Part shown: in pieces, positions 56,417 through 64,000 of the stretch
Layout of the letters: the number at the start of each line of letters is the position of its first letter
Position numbering within the stretch: position 1 is the first letter of the stretch
NCBI GenBank assembly: GCA_051251725.1
Contig: JBPOFN010000003.1
Coordinates: forward strand, 62,001-126,000
DNA: 64,000 nucleotides
DNA from: JALZUE01 sp051251725
GTDB taxonomy: Bacteria; Pseudomonadota; Gammaproteobacteria; Enterobacterales; Alteromonadaceae
Reading direction: 5' to 3'
The notes under the pieces: model-generated
Seen by the model: the letters and a program-made list of their open reading frames with translations, nothing else
Databases searched by the model: none
Told to the model about the DNA's origin: nothing
Position numbers and translations under genes: made by a program

Positions 56417-57369
56417 TGGATAGACGTAAGTTTATTAGCCAGTCATTTATCGCAGGCATAGCAGGAACAGGCCTAGTCGCTTGCGCATTAACTAACTCTG
56501 TTGATAACAGCTTAGATAATAATGGATCAGCAGATGGTATTTTATCATTAGCCGAGCGCCAACAATGGTTAAGTTCATTTGCTTGTAATATCGAACTTTG
56601 GTTTAAAGAACTTGCGTTTTTAGATCGAATAAACGCCGCCAAGGCCATCGGTTTTAGCGCTATTGAAATTTGGAATCCGATATCAAAATCTCAAGGAAAA
56701 ACCCCTGAACTGATTGCTCAAAGGGCAAAAGAGTTAAATATTAAGATCACTAATTATTCTCCTAATGCCCCAGAACTTGCCGATATTAACAATAGCGATA
56801 AGTTTCTTGCGTGGCTTGATATTGCCATTGCGTCGGGGAAAACATTAGGCGCTTCAAATTTTAACTTAACAGGGCATAGGTTAATTAAAGGTTTAACTGA
56901 AAAAGAGATGATCGCTAACTATATTGCAACGTTGAAGTTAGCGGTGCCAAAGTTAGAAGCGGCTAATATGATTGCCACTATTGAGCCATATAATCCTTTT
57001 AATCATCCTGGTCATTTTATTTATGGTGCAGAGCCTGGCTTATCTATTTGTCGTACTATTAATTCGCCAAGCGTTAAGTTGAACTGGGATTTTTTCCATA
57101 TGCAACGTACTAACGGTAACTTAATCACCCATTTAGAAAATGGTTTTGATCAAATAGCTTATAGCCAATTAGCCGACTCACCTGATCGAAACCAACCTGG
57201 CACTGGCGAAGTTGCTTATGGCTTGGTATTAAGCCGCTTAAGAGCATTAGGTTATAAAGGCTATATTGGCGCCGAATGTAAACCCAAAGATAAAGACGCT
57301 TTAAAAGCCGCCTCTGATCTTGCCGCTTTGGCTAAGCGTATTAATCTTGCTGAGCCGGGCCGAAATTAA
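56413..57369 (+). CDS. Tat-exported TIM-barrel sugar isomerase/epimerase-like lipoprotein
   Basis: The 318-residue protein starts MMDRRKFISQSF, a Tat signal, and has a lipobox LVAC. The xylose-isomerase-like TIM barrel follows (AIGFSAIEIWNP, MIATIEPYNPFNHPGHF, VKLNWDFFHMQR, YIGAECKPK), close to hydroxypyruvate isomerase-type proteins, with metal-ligand candidates Glu and His in IEPYNP, WDFFHMQ and GAECKP. It overlaps the GMC gene by four bases and is part of the same transcription unit. Isomerising or cleaving an oxidised sugar in the periplasm is a reasonable inference. The cytosolic hyi-type function is unlikely because of export. Confidence 0.82.
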   Translation: MMDRRKFISQSFIAGIAGTGLVACALTNSVDNSLDNNGSADGILSLAERQQWLSSFACNIELWFKELAFLDRINAAKAIGFSAIEIWNPISKSQGKTPELIAQRAKELNIKITNYSPNAPELADINNSDKFLAWLDIAIASGKTLGASNFNLTGHRLIKGLTEKEMIANYIATLKLAVPKLEAANMIATIEPYNPFNHPGHFIYGAEPGLSICRTINSPSVKLNWDFFHMQRTNGNLITHLENGFDQIAYSQLADSPDRNQPGTGEVAYGLVLSRLRALGYKGYIGAECKPKDKDALKAASDLAALAKRINLAEPGRN

Positions 57370-57914
57370 CATAAAAATCAAAGCCTAGCTAAGTTAAAGT
57401 AAATAGCGGTTGAAACTTAAAGGTGAATAGGAAAAGCAAAACAAATAGGTAAGCACTATGTTCAATAACTAGCCCTTATCTGCATTTATTTTGTCATAAA
57501 TCGCATGCGGCCAAAAATTTGATAATGTTTATTTAGGGGCTGTTGATCTTTCGAGATTATTTTTGCAGCAGTTTGTTGGGTATTTATACAAAGCAGAACC
57601 TTTGTCGTGTGGTTATTCCACATAAAAAGGTGATAACGCCGTAAAAATATCCTACAAACGCTGTCCGAAGGATTCGTCTAAAAACGTTTTACTCTTTGTT
57701 GAGCAGTATTTGCTTAGAATGACTAGGCTACACACTGCTCGCCGCGATTAAAACGGTTTTATTTCGAACAAAATTTAACCGCAAAAGATCAACAGCCCCT
57801 AGTGATCTTCACAAAAGTTTAATAAATAAAAGAGACATCAAAGCCAATGTGATTTTGACTTTAATACAGCTTTAACCTAATACTTAAATATCAATTACAA
57901 AGGGATTGTAAAGT
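57370..57914. other. Intergenic containing MITE-like element
   Basis: The 545 bases hold a 264-bp inverted-repeat element (57,536-57,799), preceded by AT-rich sequence without a clear terminator for the isomerase gene and followed by the promoter region of a small ORF. Confidence 0.7.
57536..57799 (+). mobile_element. MITE-like inverted-repeat element
   Basis: The element begins ggggctgttgatctttcg and ends caaaagatcaacagcccc, so the outer 16 bases of the two ends are inverted repeats. TA dinucleotides flank both sides (57,534-57,535 and 57,800-57,801), consistent with a duplicated TA target. It encodes no protein. A shorter copy in the opposite orientation is at 14,915-15,083. It is probably mobilised by a transposase encoded elsewhere in the genome. 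Confidence 0.8.
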
Positions 57915-58079
57915 ATGGATATTAATAGCTTTAAGCGTTTAAATAATTTATCAGAAAAAGTCTTGTACGAAACTGCCACAATAAATGATTTAAATGAATT
58001 TGTAATCCTACTCGAACAATGGAAGTTGTCTGATGAGCTGAAAGTATTTGGTAACTTGTATACCTACAACAAAACCTGA
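57915..58079 (+). CDS. Small protein of unknown function (54 residues)
   Basis: An ATG at 57,915 opens 54 codons ending in TGA at 58,077-58,079. The peptide is charged and probably helical (MDINSFKRLNNLSEKV, FVILLEQWKLSDEL) with no signal peptide or cysteine. aaaggg lies about 11 bases before the start. A hairpin follows. I recognise no family. The composition resembles real small cytoplasmic proteins more than random sequence, but the evidence is limited. Confidence 0.45.
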   Translation: MDINSFKRLNNLSEKVLYETATINDLNEFVILLEQWKLSDELKVFGNLYTYNKT

Positions 58080-58105
58080 TCTATTCAAGGTTTAAATATT
58101 AAATT

Positions 58106-58131
58106 TAGTAGGTAAATGTATTTACCTACTA
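58106..58131. terminator. Palindrome between small ORF and nhaR
   Basis: tagtaggtaaa and tttacctacta form a perfect 11-bp stem around tgta between two convergent genes. It may act as a bidirectional terminator, although neither side has a strong T-run. Confidence 0.6.
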
Positions 58132-58187
58132 GCTATAGCGTTATTTGGTCATACTTAAGAAAAGCAAAGATATACCTACTTAATGGC

Positions 58188-59105
58188 TTATATCTCTTGT
58201 AATACATTTGATTTAAAAAGCTTTTTACCTTCTTCTAATAAATGATGAACAGCCGGGTGCTTTACTTTACGCTCTGGCGATATTAGATAATAATGCTCAG
58301 TAATATCATCTGTTTGACCTATTAATGTCACTTCAAACTGCTCAATAATGTGCTTATCAATAATGGTTGGCGCGCAAAAAACGCCATAACCTGCTTTACC
58401 AAAATAGGTAGCTAGCGCTGAGTCATCAAACTCGCCAATAACAACGGGTGAAATATCAATTTGTTCAAACCATGTAAGAACACTTAAACGTTGATTAGAG
58501 CCATCGCCAGCAGTAAAAAAAGGTACGCCATCAAGAGATTGAGGAAAGTTATTTTGTAATTTTTCAGCTAAATCTTTACTGGCAAAAAAGCTAAGGCCAC
58601 ATTTACCGACCAAATGGCTATAGGCTTTTAAAGGAGAACCTATAGGTAGCGGTGTATCACTCAATACAGCATCTAATTTATTAGTAGCTAATTCTCCTAG
58701 AAGAACTTCTAGGTTGGTTTCTTTACAGACCAACTTTATTGAGTCATCCATGGTGTATATTACTTTCAAAAAATTAAACGAAAATACTTTAGCAATAACA
58801 TCAGTTACCCCAATAGAGAACTTAGATGTAAAGTTGGTAGAATGATTTTTTAAAGAATTTAATAACTCATCACCTAAGCTGAAAATTTCTTGCGCATACC
58901 CCAAAGTTATGTGACCCATTTCATTTAAAATCAGTCTTTTCCCTTTTCGGTCGAACAAATTATAACCTAACTGCTCTTCTAATATACTTAGTTGAGCACT
59001 CAGTGTTTGTGGTGTGATATGAATCATACAGGATGCTTTCGCAATACTGCCATGAGTTGCAATTGCTTGAAAATATTGTAAATGATGATAGTTAAGCTTG
59101 GCCAT
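58188..59105 (-). CDS. nhaR: LysR-family regulator NhaR
   Basis: The 305-residue protein has a winged helix-turn-helix in its first 60 residues (NYHHLQYFQAIATHGS, ITPQTLSAQLSILEEQLG) and a periplasmic-binding-protein-like effector domain. It is divergent from nhaA across 140 bases. The specific resemblance of the DNA-binding region to E. coli NhaR (YxHLxYF, TPQTxxxQ, LExxL, LFxRKGKxL) supports the name. It presumably activates nhaA in response to sodium. Confidence 0.85.
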   Translation of the reverse strand: MAKLNYHHLQYFQAIATHGSIAKASCMIHITPQTLSAQLSILEEQLGYNLFDRKGKRLILNEMGHITLGYAQEIFSLGDELLNSLKNHSTNFTSKFSIGVTDVIAKVFSFNFLKVIYTMDDSIKLVCKETNLEVLLGELATNKLDAVLSDTPLPIGSPLKAYSHLVGKCGLSFFASKDLAEKLQNNFPQSLDGVPFFTAGDGSNQRLSVLTWFEQIDISPVVIGEFDDSALATYFGKAGYGVFCAPTIIDKHIIEQFEVTLIGQTDDITEHYYLISPERKVKHPAVHHLLEEGKKLFKSNVLQEI

Positions 59106-59245
59106 TTTTCCTCTTTAATAAAACGTAATGAATATAAATACATTAAAATGATATCAGTTTTAAATTGATGATAACGCAAAAATATACGGCTTTTGTTGTC
59201 TTTGTAGTTTAACTATAACTTCTTTTAGATATTAAAGGAGTTGTA

Positions 59246-60472
59246 ATGACGGAAAAAAAATTAGTTCAACAATGGAAGCAATTTATACAAACCGATGCTA
59301 GTTCGGGCATTATTTTAGTCTTTTCAGCCGCGCTTGCTCTAATCATGGCTAATAGTTTTTTTAGCGCTGGTTATAACGACTTTCTCGAGTTTCCAGTAAG
59401 CATCACATTAGGCACATTTGCTATCAACAAGCCGTTAGTTCTTTGGATCAACGATGGCTTAATGGCTTTATTCTTTTTTGTCGTCGGTTTAGAAATCAAA
59501 CGCGAGTTGTTTTATGGGCAACTATCGCAACCTGATCAAGTTGTTTTACCCTTTTTAGCTGCGGTCGCTGGCATTGTCTTTCCAGCTTTAATTTACGTTG
59601 CTTTTAACTATCAAGATGCGGTTGCTATGAACGGCTGGGCAATTCCATCCGCAACAGATATTGCCTTTGCGTTAGGTATATTTATTTTGTTTGGTAAGTA
59701 CTTACCGCCTAGTTTGAAACTATTTTTACTGTCGGTAGCGATTATTGATGATATTGGTGCGGTAATTATTATCGCGGTTTTTTATTCACAAGATTTAGCG
59801 CCAAACTCTTTGATTGTTGCAACCATTGGCGTGATTGTTCTGTTTATTTTTAATCGCTTGGAATTAGAAAATAAAACACCCTTCATATTGGTTTCAGTTG
59901 TTGTTTGGGCCGCCGTATTAAAGTCAGGTGTCCATGCAACATTGGCGGGTTTTATTGTTGCTTGGTTTATTCCTATTGCTCGAGATAAAAGTCAGTCAAT
60001 GTCGTACCAAATAGAACATGGTTTACATCCTTGGATTGCCTTTTTTGTTCTGCCGCTATTTGCTTTTGCCAATGCTGGTGTTGGTTTAACTGACGCCTCG
60101 CTTGATGAATTAGTAACACCTGTGTCTATCGGGATTGTCGGAGGTTTATTTATTGGTAAACAGCTTGGTATTTTTATGGCTTGTTTCCTCGCGATAAAAT
60201 TAAAGCTGTGTCAGTTACCTAAAGATGCCACTTGGACACAATTATACGGTGTATGTTTATTATGTGGTGTGGGTTTCACCATGAGCTTATTTATTGGCTC
60301 TTTAGCTTTTGAGGAACAAGGACTCGCTTATCAAACCCAAGTAAAAGTAGGAGTATTAGTTGGTTCATTAATATCAGCCATTGCGGGGGCATGGTTAATA
60401 CGTAAATCATCAAAAAAAGTTATTAACAGTTTAGGAGCGAATAATGAAAAAATTCAAACAGATAATACTTAA
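59246..60472 (+). CDS. nhaA: Na+/H+ antiporter NhaA
   Basis: The 408-residue inner-membrane protein has about twelve helices and the ion-binding aspartates of the family in AIIDDIGAV (Asp168, Asp169) and SATDIAFALG (Asp138). GVHATLAGF carries the histidine equivalent to the E. coli pH-response region. Length exceeds the E. coli protein by about 20 residues because of a polar C-terminal tail. An aggag site precedes the ATG. It exports sodium in exchange for protons, as expected for a marine organism. Its 3' end overlaps the start of the next gene by 29 bases. Confidence 0.97.
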   Translation: MTEKKLVQQWKQFIQTDASSGIILVFSAALALIMANSFFSAGYNDFLEFPVSITLGTFAINKPLVLWINDGLMALFFFVVGLEIKRELFYGQLSQPDQVVLPFLAAVAGIVFPALIYVAFNYQDAVAMNGWAIPSATDIAFALGIFILFGKYLPPSLKLFLLSVAIIDDIGAVIIIAVFYSQDLAPNSLIVATIGVIVLFIFNRLELENKTPFILVSVVVWAAVLKSGVHATLAGFIVAWFIPIARDKSQSMSYQIEHGLHPWIAFFVLPLFAFANAGVGLTDASLDELVTPVSIGIVGGLFIGKQLGIFMACFLAIKLKLCQLPKDATWTQLYGVCLLCGVGFTMSLFIGSLAFEEQGLAYQTQVKVGVLVGSLISAIAGAWLIRKSSKKVINSLGANNEKIQTDNT

Positions 60473-60917
60473 ATCATTTATAGCAGGTGTAGTACTTATT
60501 CCTGGAATATCATTTGCGGATTATAAATCAGAAATTATTGAGTCTTGAACTAAGTACCAGCAAGGTAACGATAAGAGCGAGATAAATTCTTGTAAATTAT
60601 ATATTGATGGTTTTATCGACTCTGCATTGCTATCGAAAAATGGAGCTCTATTACCCCAAGCAATAATTGAGAAAAAAGCAGTAAAAAAAAGCGCTTATTT
60701 AAAGAGAGCTTATCAAGCTTGGGGGTTTGATTCAGCGTCAAAAACATCGAAAAGCGTAAATTATCAATTTTGTATTCCGCTTGAAGATAATAGAAATAAA
60801 GTCGCATCAACAATTGCTAAATCATTGAACACAAAACAACTATTGGAGAAAAAATTTAGCGAAGTTGTGCTCGATACTCTTATTGCTAACTACCCATGCA
60901 AACCAGAGAATCTTTAA
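60444..60917 (+). pseudogene. Rap1a/Tai-like small secreted protein with one in-frame TGA
   Basis: An ATG at 60,444 with aggag (60,433-60,437) opens a 157-codon frame interrupted only by TGA at codon 35 (60,546-60,548). Before it lie a signal peptide (MKKFKQIILKSF to SFA). After it the sequence continues TKYQQGNDKSEINSCKLYI, GFIDSALL, YQFCIPLED and LIANYPCKPEN. The conserved cysteines (CKLYIDG, FCIP, NYPC) match the Rap1a/Tai immunity-protein family. The TGA probably replaced a TGG tryptophan. It overlaps nhaA by 29 bases and would be translated from the same message. A sequencing error could also explain the stop. Confidence 0.7.
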
Positions 60918-60965
60918 TACATAAGGTATAAATTTACCGGAGTAGGTGATCGAATTAACAATTAC

Positions 60966-61001
60966 AGCCCTTAATGTAGCTCATTAAAAATGTTAAGGGC
61001 T
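60966..61001 (+). terminator. Hairpin after the Rap1a-like gene
   Basis: agcccttaa and ttaagggct form a 9-bp stem around 18 bases, 49 bases past the stop at 60,917. The tail is ctaaagg, so it is not a classic intrinsic terminator. Confidence 0.5.
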
Positions 61002-61152
61002 CTAAAGGAGGGAAAGATAAAATATGCCGTGTTGTTATTTAAATGAAAGCTTTATCTGGCTTGGCTATAACACCTGATATTGTTATTAGGTATAAGTAGG
61101 TATCAGCCTTTGTGCGCTGTTCAGGCCACTTTAAAACATCAGTTGTTCAAAC

Positions 61153-61189
61153 AAAAAAAAGGTTCATGCAATTAACATGAACCTTTTTT
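61153..61189. terminator. Bidirectional terminator before glycosidase stop
   Basis: ggttcatg (61,161-61,168) and catgaacc (61,176-61,183), with A-run on the left and T-run on the right, form a stem usable in both directions. It ends the minus-strand glycosidase and plus-strand nhaA units. Confidence 0.9.
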
Positions 61190-61215
61190 ATTACCATATT
61201 TAACATGTAACTTGG

Positions 61216-63183
61216 TTAATCAACTTCGGTAAATTGCCACACTTGATTATTGCTGGTACTTGTTTGAGCTTGCCAAAGTTTTACATTTTGGTTATTCGCG
61301 CCACCTGTGCCACCATCAATAGCATAACCATCTGCGTTACGTTTATTTAATTGGTAGTTATCACCGCCGCGACTTACTTTTGTAAAGTGTTGGTTTTGGT
61401 TTTGATAATCACAAAGCCAAAGTTTTACATTTTGATTATTAGCTCCATTATTACCCGCATCTAAACAAAATTGAGTACCGCGTTTTTTATAAGAATAATA
61501 ATTAGCACCGCGATGTATTTCTTCCCACTGTTGATTAATATTATTTGAATTAGTAGACCACAATTTAACATTTTGATTGTTAGCCCCACCGTTACCACCG
61601 TCTAAAGAAAATGCACTACTATTCGCTTTGGTTAATTGAACATAAGTTTTAGTGTTAACGACTACATTAGCGTCATTTAATGTAATGGTGCTCATCGAAA
61701 ATTTAGGTAAAGTAATAGCGCCAGATCCTTGTTTGATTACCTCTAAAGGATTGGTATCGATTGGTAAGACCTTTTCAGCGCCCATCCAAGAAAACTGCAT
61801 GGCTTCATGCTTAAAATAGCCATTATAATTAGTGCCATCTAAATTAACCGTGAATGGCACTGACTTGTTTGTTAAGTTAAGAACAAACACAGTGGTTATG
61901 CCATCTTTTACCACAGCAGTAGCACTAACGGCATCAACGCCAGCCATCAAATCCGGACTCGTCATATCACTTGCTAATAAAGTACTGTCTTCAAAGACAC
62001 CACGGATAATTTCGTAAGAAGAACCAACCGCTGTTTTCTCTAATGGGTATTTAATTCGAGGACGCTCAGCACCATTTGGAGCCGTATAAGTTTCCCACAC
62101 GTAGAATGAATTAAGTTGGCCATTAACACTGAACCAATTGGCACGTTCATAACGGTCTTGATTTTCACTCATAAAGATATATGCATCGGCCATACCTAAT
62201 ACAGACACTGCATTTGGCCCACCTGATTTCACACCCCATTCCGACAACCAAATTGGTTTGTTTGGTGCAACTTGTCCGGCGTAATCATCAACCGACGCAG
62301 CTAAATGGTGACGGGCTGTTAATGCCGTGCCGTATGCACCATCAGGGCTATCTTCAACATCTGGATCTGATCCGACATAAGTATGTACAGTAACCGCGTC
62401 AAAATAACTTAAGTCGGCAGCTAAATCTTGATTCCAACTAGCGTTGGCGGCACTGTCACGTCGCAACATAGGCACCGACACTCGGATGCTAGAATCCTGA
62501 GCTTTCAAAGCTGCAGACATAGACTTAGCACGTTGCAGGTACTCTTCAACATTTGGAATAATAGAGCTTCGTTGACCGGGATAAAAGTTTTCATTCCCGA
62601 GCTCAACAGCTTTCACTTCAAAACCACGGCCGATCATGTCGTTATATCGGCTAACAGTTACAGGGCTACCATTATTAAAGTTAGTCCCATCAGCACTCAT
62701 GTTAAACGTCCATAACATGTCGTACCCTTTACCGGTATTTGACTTCTTAGTGGTATTTAAATCAGTTAAACCTTCAATCCCAACTTTTATATTGGCATTA
62801 TCGAATATTTTAATTTCCGCTAAATGATCAAGACTCGTCGTTTTCACTCCATTATCTCGATTATATTCAAAGCTATCAGTACCAAATACGCGTGTACCAT
62901 CAGTTTCCCAATCGTACCAGTTAGCCCATAATCCATGCGGAAAGCGCACTGTAATTGGCTCATTACGTTCAATGAGCGCTTGTTCTGTGGCAGTTGTGAA
63001 ACCAAAGATATTGGTGCCGAGTAACTTATTGTTATATGTCTCTTGGTTCGTTGTATTTATATCTATGCTAGCGTTAACATTTGCCGGCAAAACAAATGGA
63101 TAGCCCGCAAATACTTGTGAGGAAATACAGGTACCTAAAAGAGCAATTGATAATCTAAATTTATTATTGGTTTTTATATTCAT
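61216..63183 (-). CDS. Secreted clan GH-A-like glycosidase with C-terminal ricin-type lectin domain
   Basis: The 655-residue protein has a signal peptide (cleavage near SQVFA) and a TIM-barrel hydrolase in about residues 50-400. VELGNENFYPG places Glu198 as likely acid/base, and KPIWLSEWGVKSG places Glu315 as likely nucleophile, 117 residues apart as in clan GH-A retaining enzymes. A beta domain follows (400-505), then a beta-trefoil with three repeats of GANNQNVKLW (533-542, 580-589, 628-637) and Gln-x-Trp ends, a CBM13/ricin-type lectin. The family is uncertain: an agarase-like, GH39- or GH51-like enzyme are possible. It stands alone on its strand and has a decayed paralogue at 49.7 kb. Confidence 0.78.
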   Translation of the reverse strand: MNIKTNNKFRLSIALLGTCISSQVFAGYPFVLPANVNASIDINTTNQETYNNKLLGTNIFGFTTATEQALIERNEPITVRFPHGLWANWYDWETDGTRVFGTDSFEYNRDNGVKTTSLDHLAEIKIFDNANIKVGIEGLTDLNTTKKSNTGKGYDMLWTFNMSADGTNFNNGSPVTVSRYNDMIGRGFEVKAVELGNENFYPGQRSSIIPNVEEYLQRAKSMSAALKAQDSSIRVSVPMLRRDSAANASWNQDLAADLSYFDAVTVHTYVGSDPDVEDSPDGAYGTALTARHHLAASVDDYAGQVAPNKPIWLSEWGVKSGGPNAVSVLGMADAYIFMSENQDRYERANWFSVNGQLNSFYVWETYTAPNGAERPRIKYPLEKTAVGSSYEIIRGVFEDSTLLASDMTSPDLMAGVDAVSATAVVKDGITTVFVLNLTNKSVPFTVNLDGTNYNGYFKHEAMQFSWMGAEKVLPIDTNPLEVIKQGSGAITLPKFSMSTITLNDANVVVNTKTYVQLTKANSSAFSLDGGNGGANNQNVKLWSTNSNNINQQWEEIHRGANYYSYKKRGTQFCLDAGNNGANNQNVKLWLCDYQNQNQHFTKVSRGGDNYQLNKRNADGYAIDGGTGGANNQNVKLWQAQTSTSNNQVWQFTEVD

Positions 63184-64000
63184 TTTTATCCCTATTATTT
63201 TAGACTGTTTTTTTGACAGATAGACACACTATATGATCGAATAAGACAAGTAAATATCGAATATGCTTAATTTGTATTGGATATTAAGTCTACGAAGTGA
63301 TAGGTAATTTAATTTGACGTGTAAGTGACTGTTTATTTGATTTTTATGCAGTAGTTAGTGTGGTTTTAAATAAGTGTCTAAGAGAATAATGGATAATTAA
63401 TTTTTAATAGTTTTATGAAAAACAATGTATTTAAACTTTAGTAAAGAATGTTTGATTTTTATGTGATTGGTTGTGGTTTAAGTTGGTAGTTATGTAATTT
63501 ACGGTAAATATTCGGCAGTTTACAAGTTTATGTGTCTTGCCCAACAAGCACTAGGTAAGCTTTGGTAACTACAGGGATAAATTGTTTTTATCTTAAATTC
63601 ATAGTTAATACAGAGACTCAAACGCTAAAGTAAAAGCCAGCGTTATGAAACCAGTCCATAGGTTTTTATTAATGATTTACTATGAACAGTTAATACTACT
63701 AAAGCTTGCCATAAGCGCTCTAATTATTGAGCCTAGGTTTAGCGATTTTTTAACTTTCATAAGCTATGTTGACATTTAGCTTGCTAGGTTGTCCTTTAGA
63801 AAATCATTCAAATCAGCAGTAATGTATTTTTCACTTTAATTTTTGAGCTTGGCGCTGGCCTTTTATTACATTTTTACCGAGTAACAACTGCATTAATTTA
63901 TTAATAAATACATTAATTCATATAAAGTGGTACATTTCTTTCTAAATACTTGTAAAATTAGGTATAAAATCCCCTTAATTAAATTATGAAATCGATGAAT
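63184..64000. other. Right-edge intergenic of about 800 bases
   Basis: It contains the glycosidase promoter, with ctatatgatcgaataagac at 63,229-63,247 in the upstream region. No ORF with recognisable product was seen. A possible gene start (ATG at 63,986, preceded by a tataaaat-like element at 63,963) leaves only five codons in the window, too few to name. Confidence 0.4.

Noticed and set aside
60546..60548. TGA as a selenocysteine codon
   Set aside because: There is no SECIS-like hairpin after it that I can see, the family has no redox site there, and a Trp-to-stop change is simpler.

Overview
This window looks like chromosomal DNA from an AT-rich marine gammaproteobacterium of the Alteromonadales, plausibly Colwelliaceae. 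The evidence is the two large TonB-dependent receptors of the Alteromonas/Xanthomonas type, the HU, NhaA/NhaR and DnaJ-related housekeeping genes, and the AT-rich intergenic DNA. No tRNA, rRNA, CRISPR array, integrase or intact transposase gene was seen. The placement is inferred from gene families, not from a marker gene.

Almost everything is devoted to degrading plant or algal polysaccharide. Bases 1-14,240 form an arabinan/L-arabinose module: a GH97 lipoprotein diverges from a GH43 endo-arabinanase lipoprotein, followed by a TonB-dependent receptor, araB-araD-araA and a HAD phosphatase. An 18-bp perfect inverted repeat sits in front of araB, and part of its sequence recurs between GH97 and GH43, which suggests a shared operator. 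After the HU gene, bases 15,300-24,000 hold a pectin/rhamnogalacturonan module: GH28, GH105, a second TonB-dependent receptor and a membrane-anchored winged-helix regulator. Bases 24,350-37,700 are the L-rhamnose module: a vestige of an L-lactate-utilisation gene, the aldolase/dehydrogenase RhaD, the isomerase RhaI, an NCS1-type transporter (candidate rhamnose permease), a sulfatase, an S9 peptidase and a GH78 alpha-L-rhamnosidase. No rhamnulokinase is present in the window.

Bases 37,700-57,400 are the most unusual part. They carry gene families best known from Planctomycetes and Verrucomicrobia: a CxxCH/DUF1549/DUF1553 protein, a DUF1501 protein, a small cytochrome c with leucine-rich repeats, an NHL-type propeller, a second sulfatase, two exported TIM-barrel sugar isomerase-like proteins, a DUF1080 protein, a PVC-type dehydrogenase with cytochrome c, a gluconate 2-dehydrogenase subunit 3-like protein and a GMC flavoprotein, together with a cytochrome b561. 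Taken together they could form an exported oxidative glycoside-cleavage system (3-keto-sugar chemistry) that passes electrons through c-type cytochromes to the membrane and is physically joined to the rhamnosidase transcription unit. That is the main hypothesis raised here.

Bases 57,500-64,000 hold a MITE-like element, a small unknown ORF, nhaR and nhaA, a Rap1a/Tai-like small secreted protein interrupted by one in-frame TGA, and a clan GH-A-like glycosidase with a C-terminal ricin-type lectin domain. A decayed N-terminal fragment of a paralogue of that glycosidase lies at about 49.7 kb. Two copies of the same 169-264 bp inverted-repeat element, at 14.9 kb and 57.5 kb, lie outside the modules and point to rearrangement around them.
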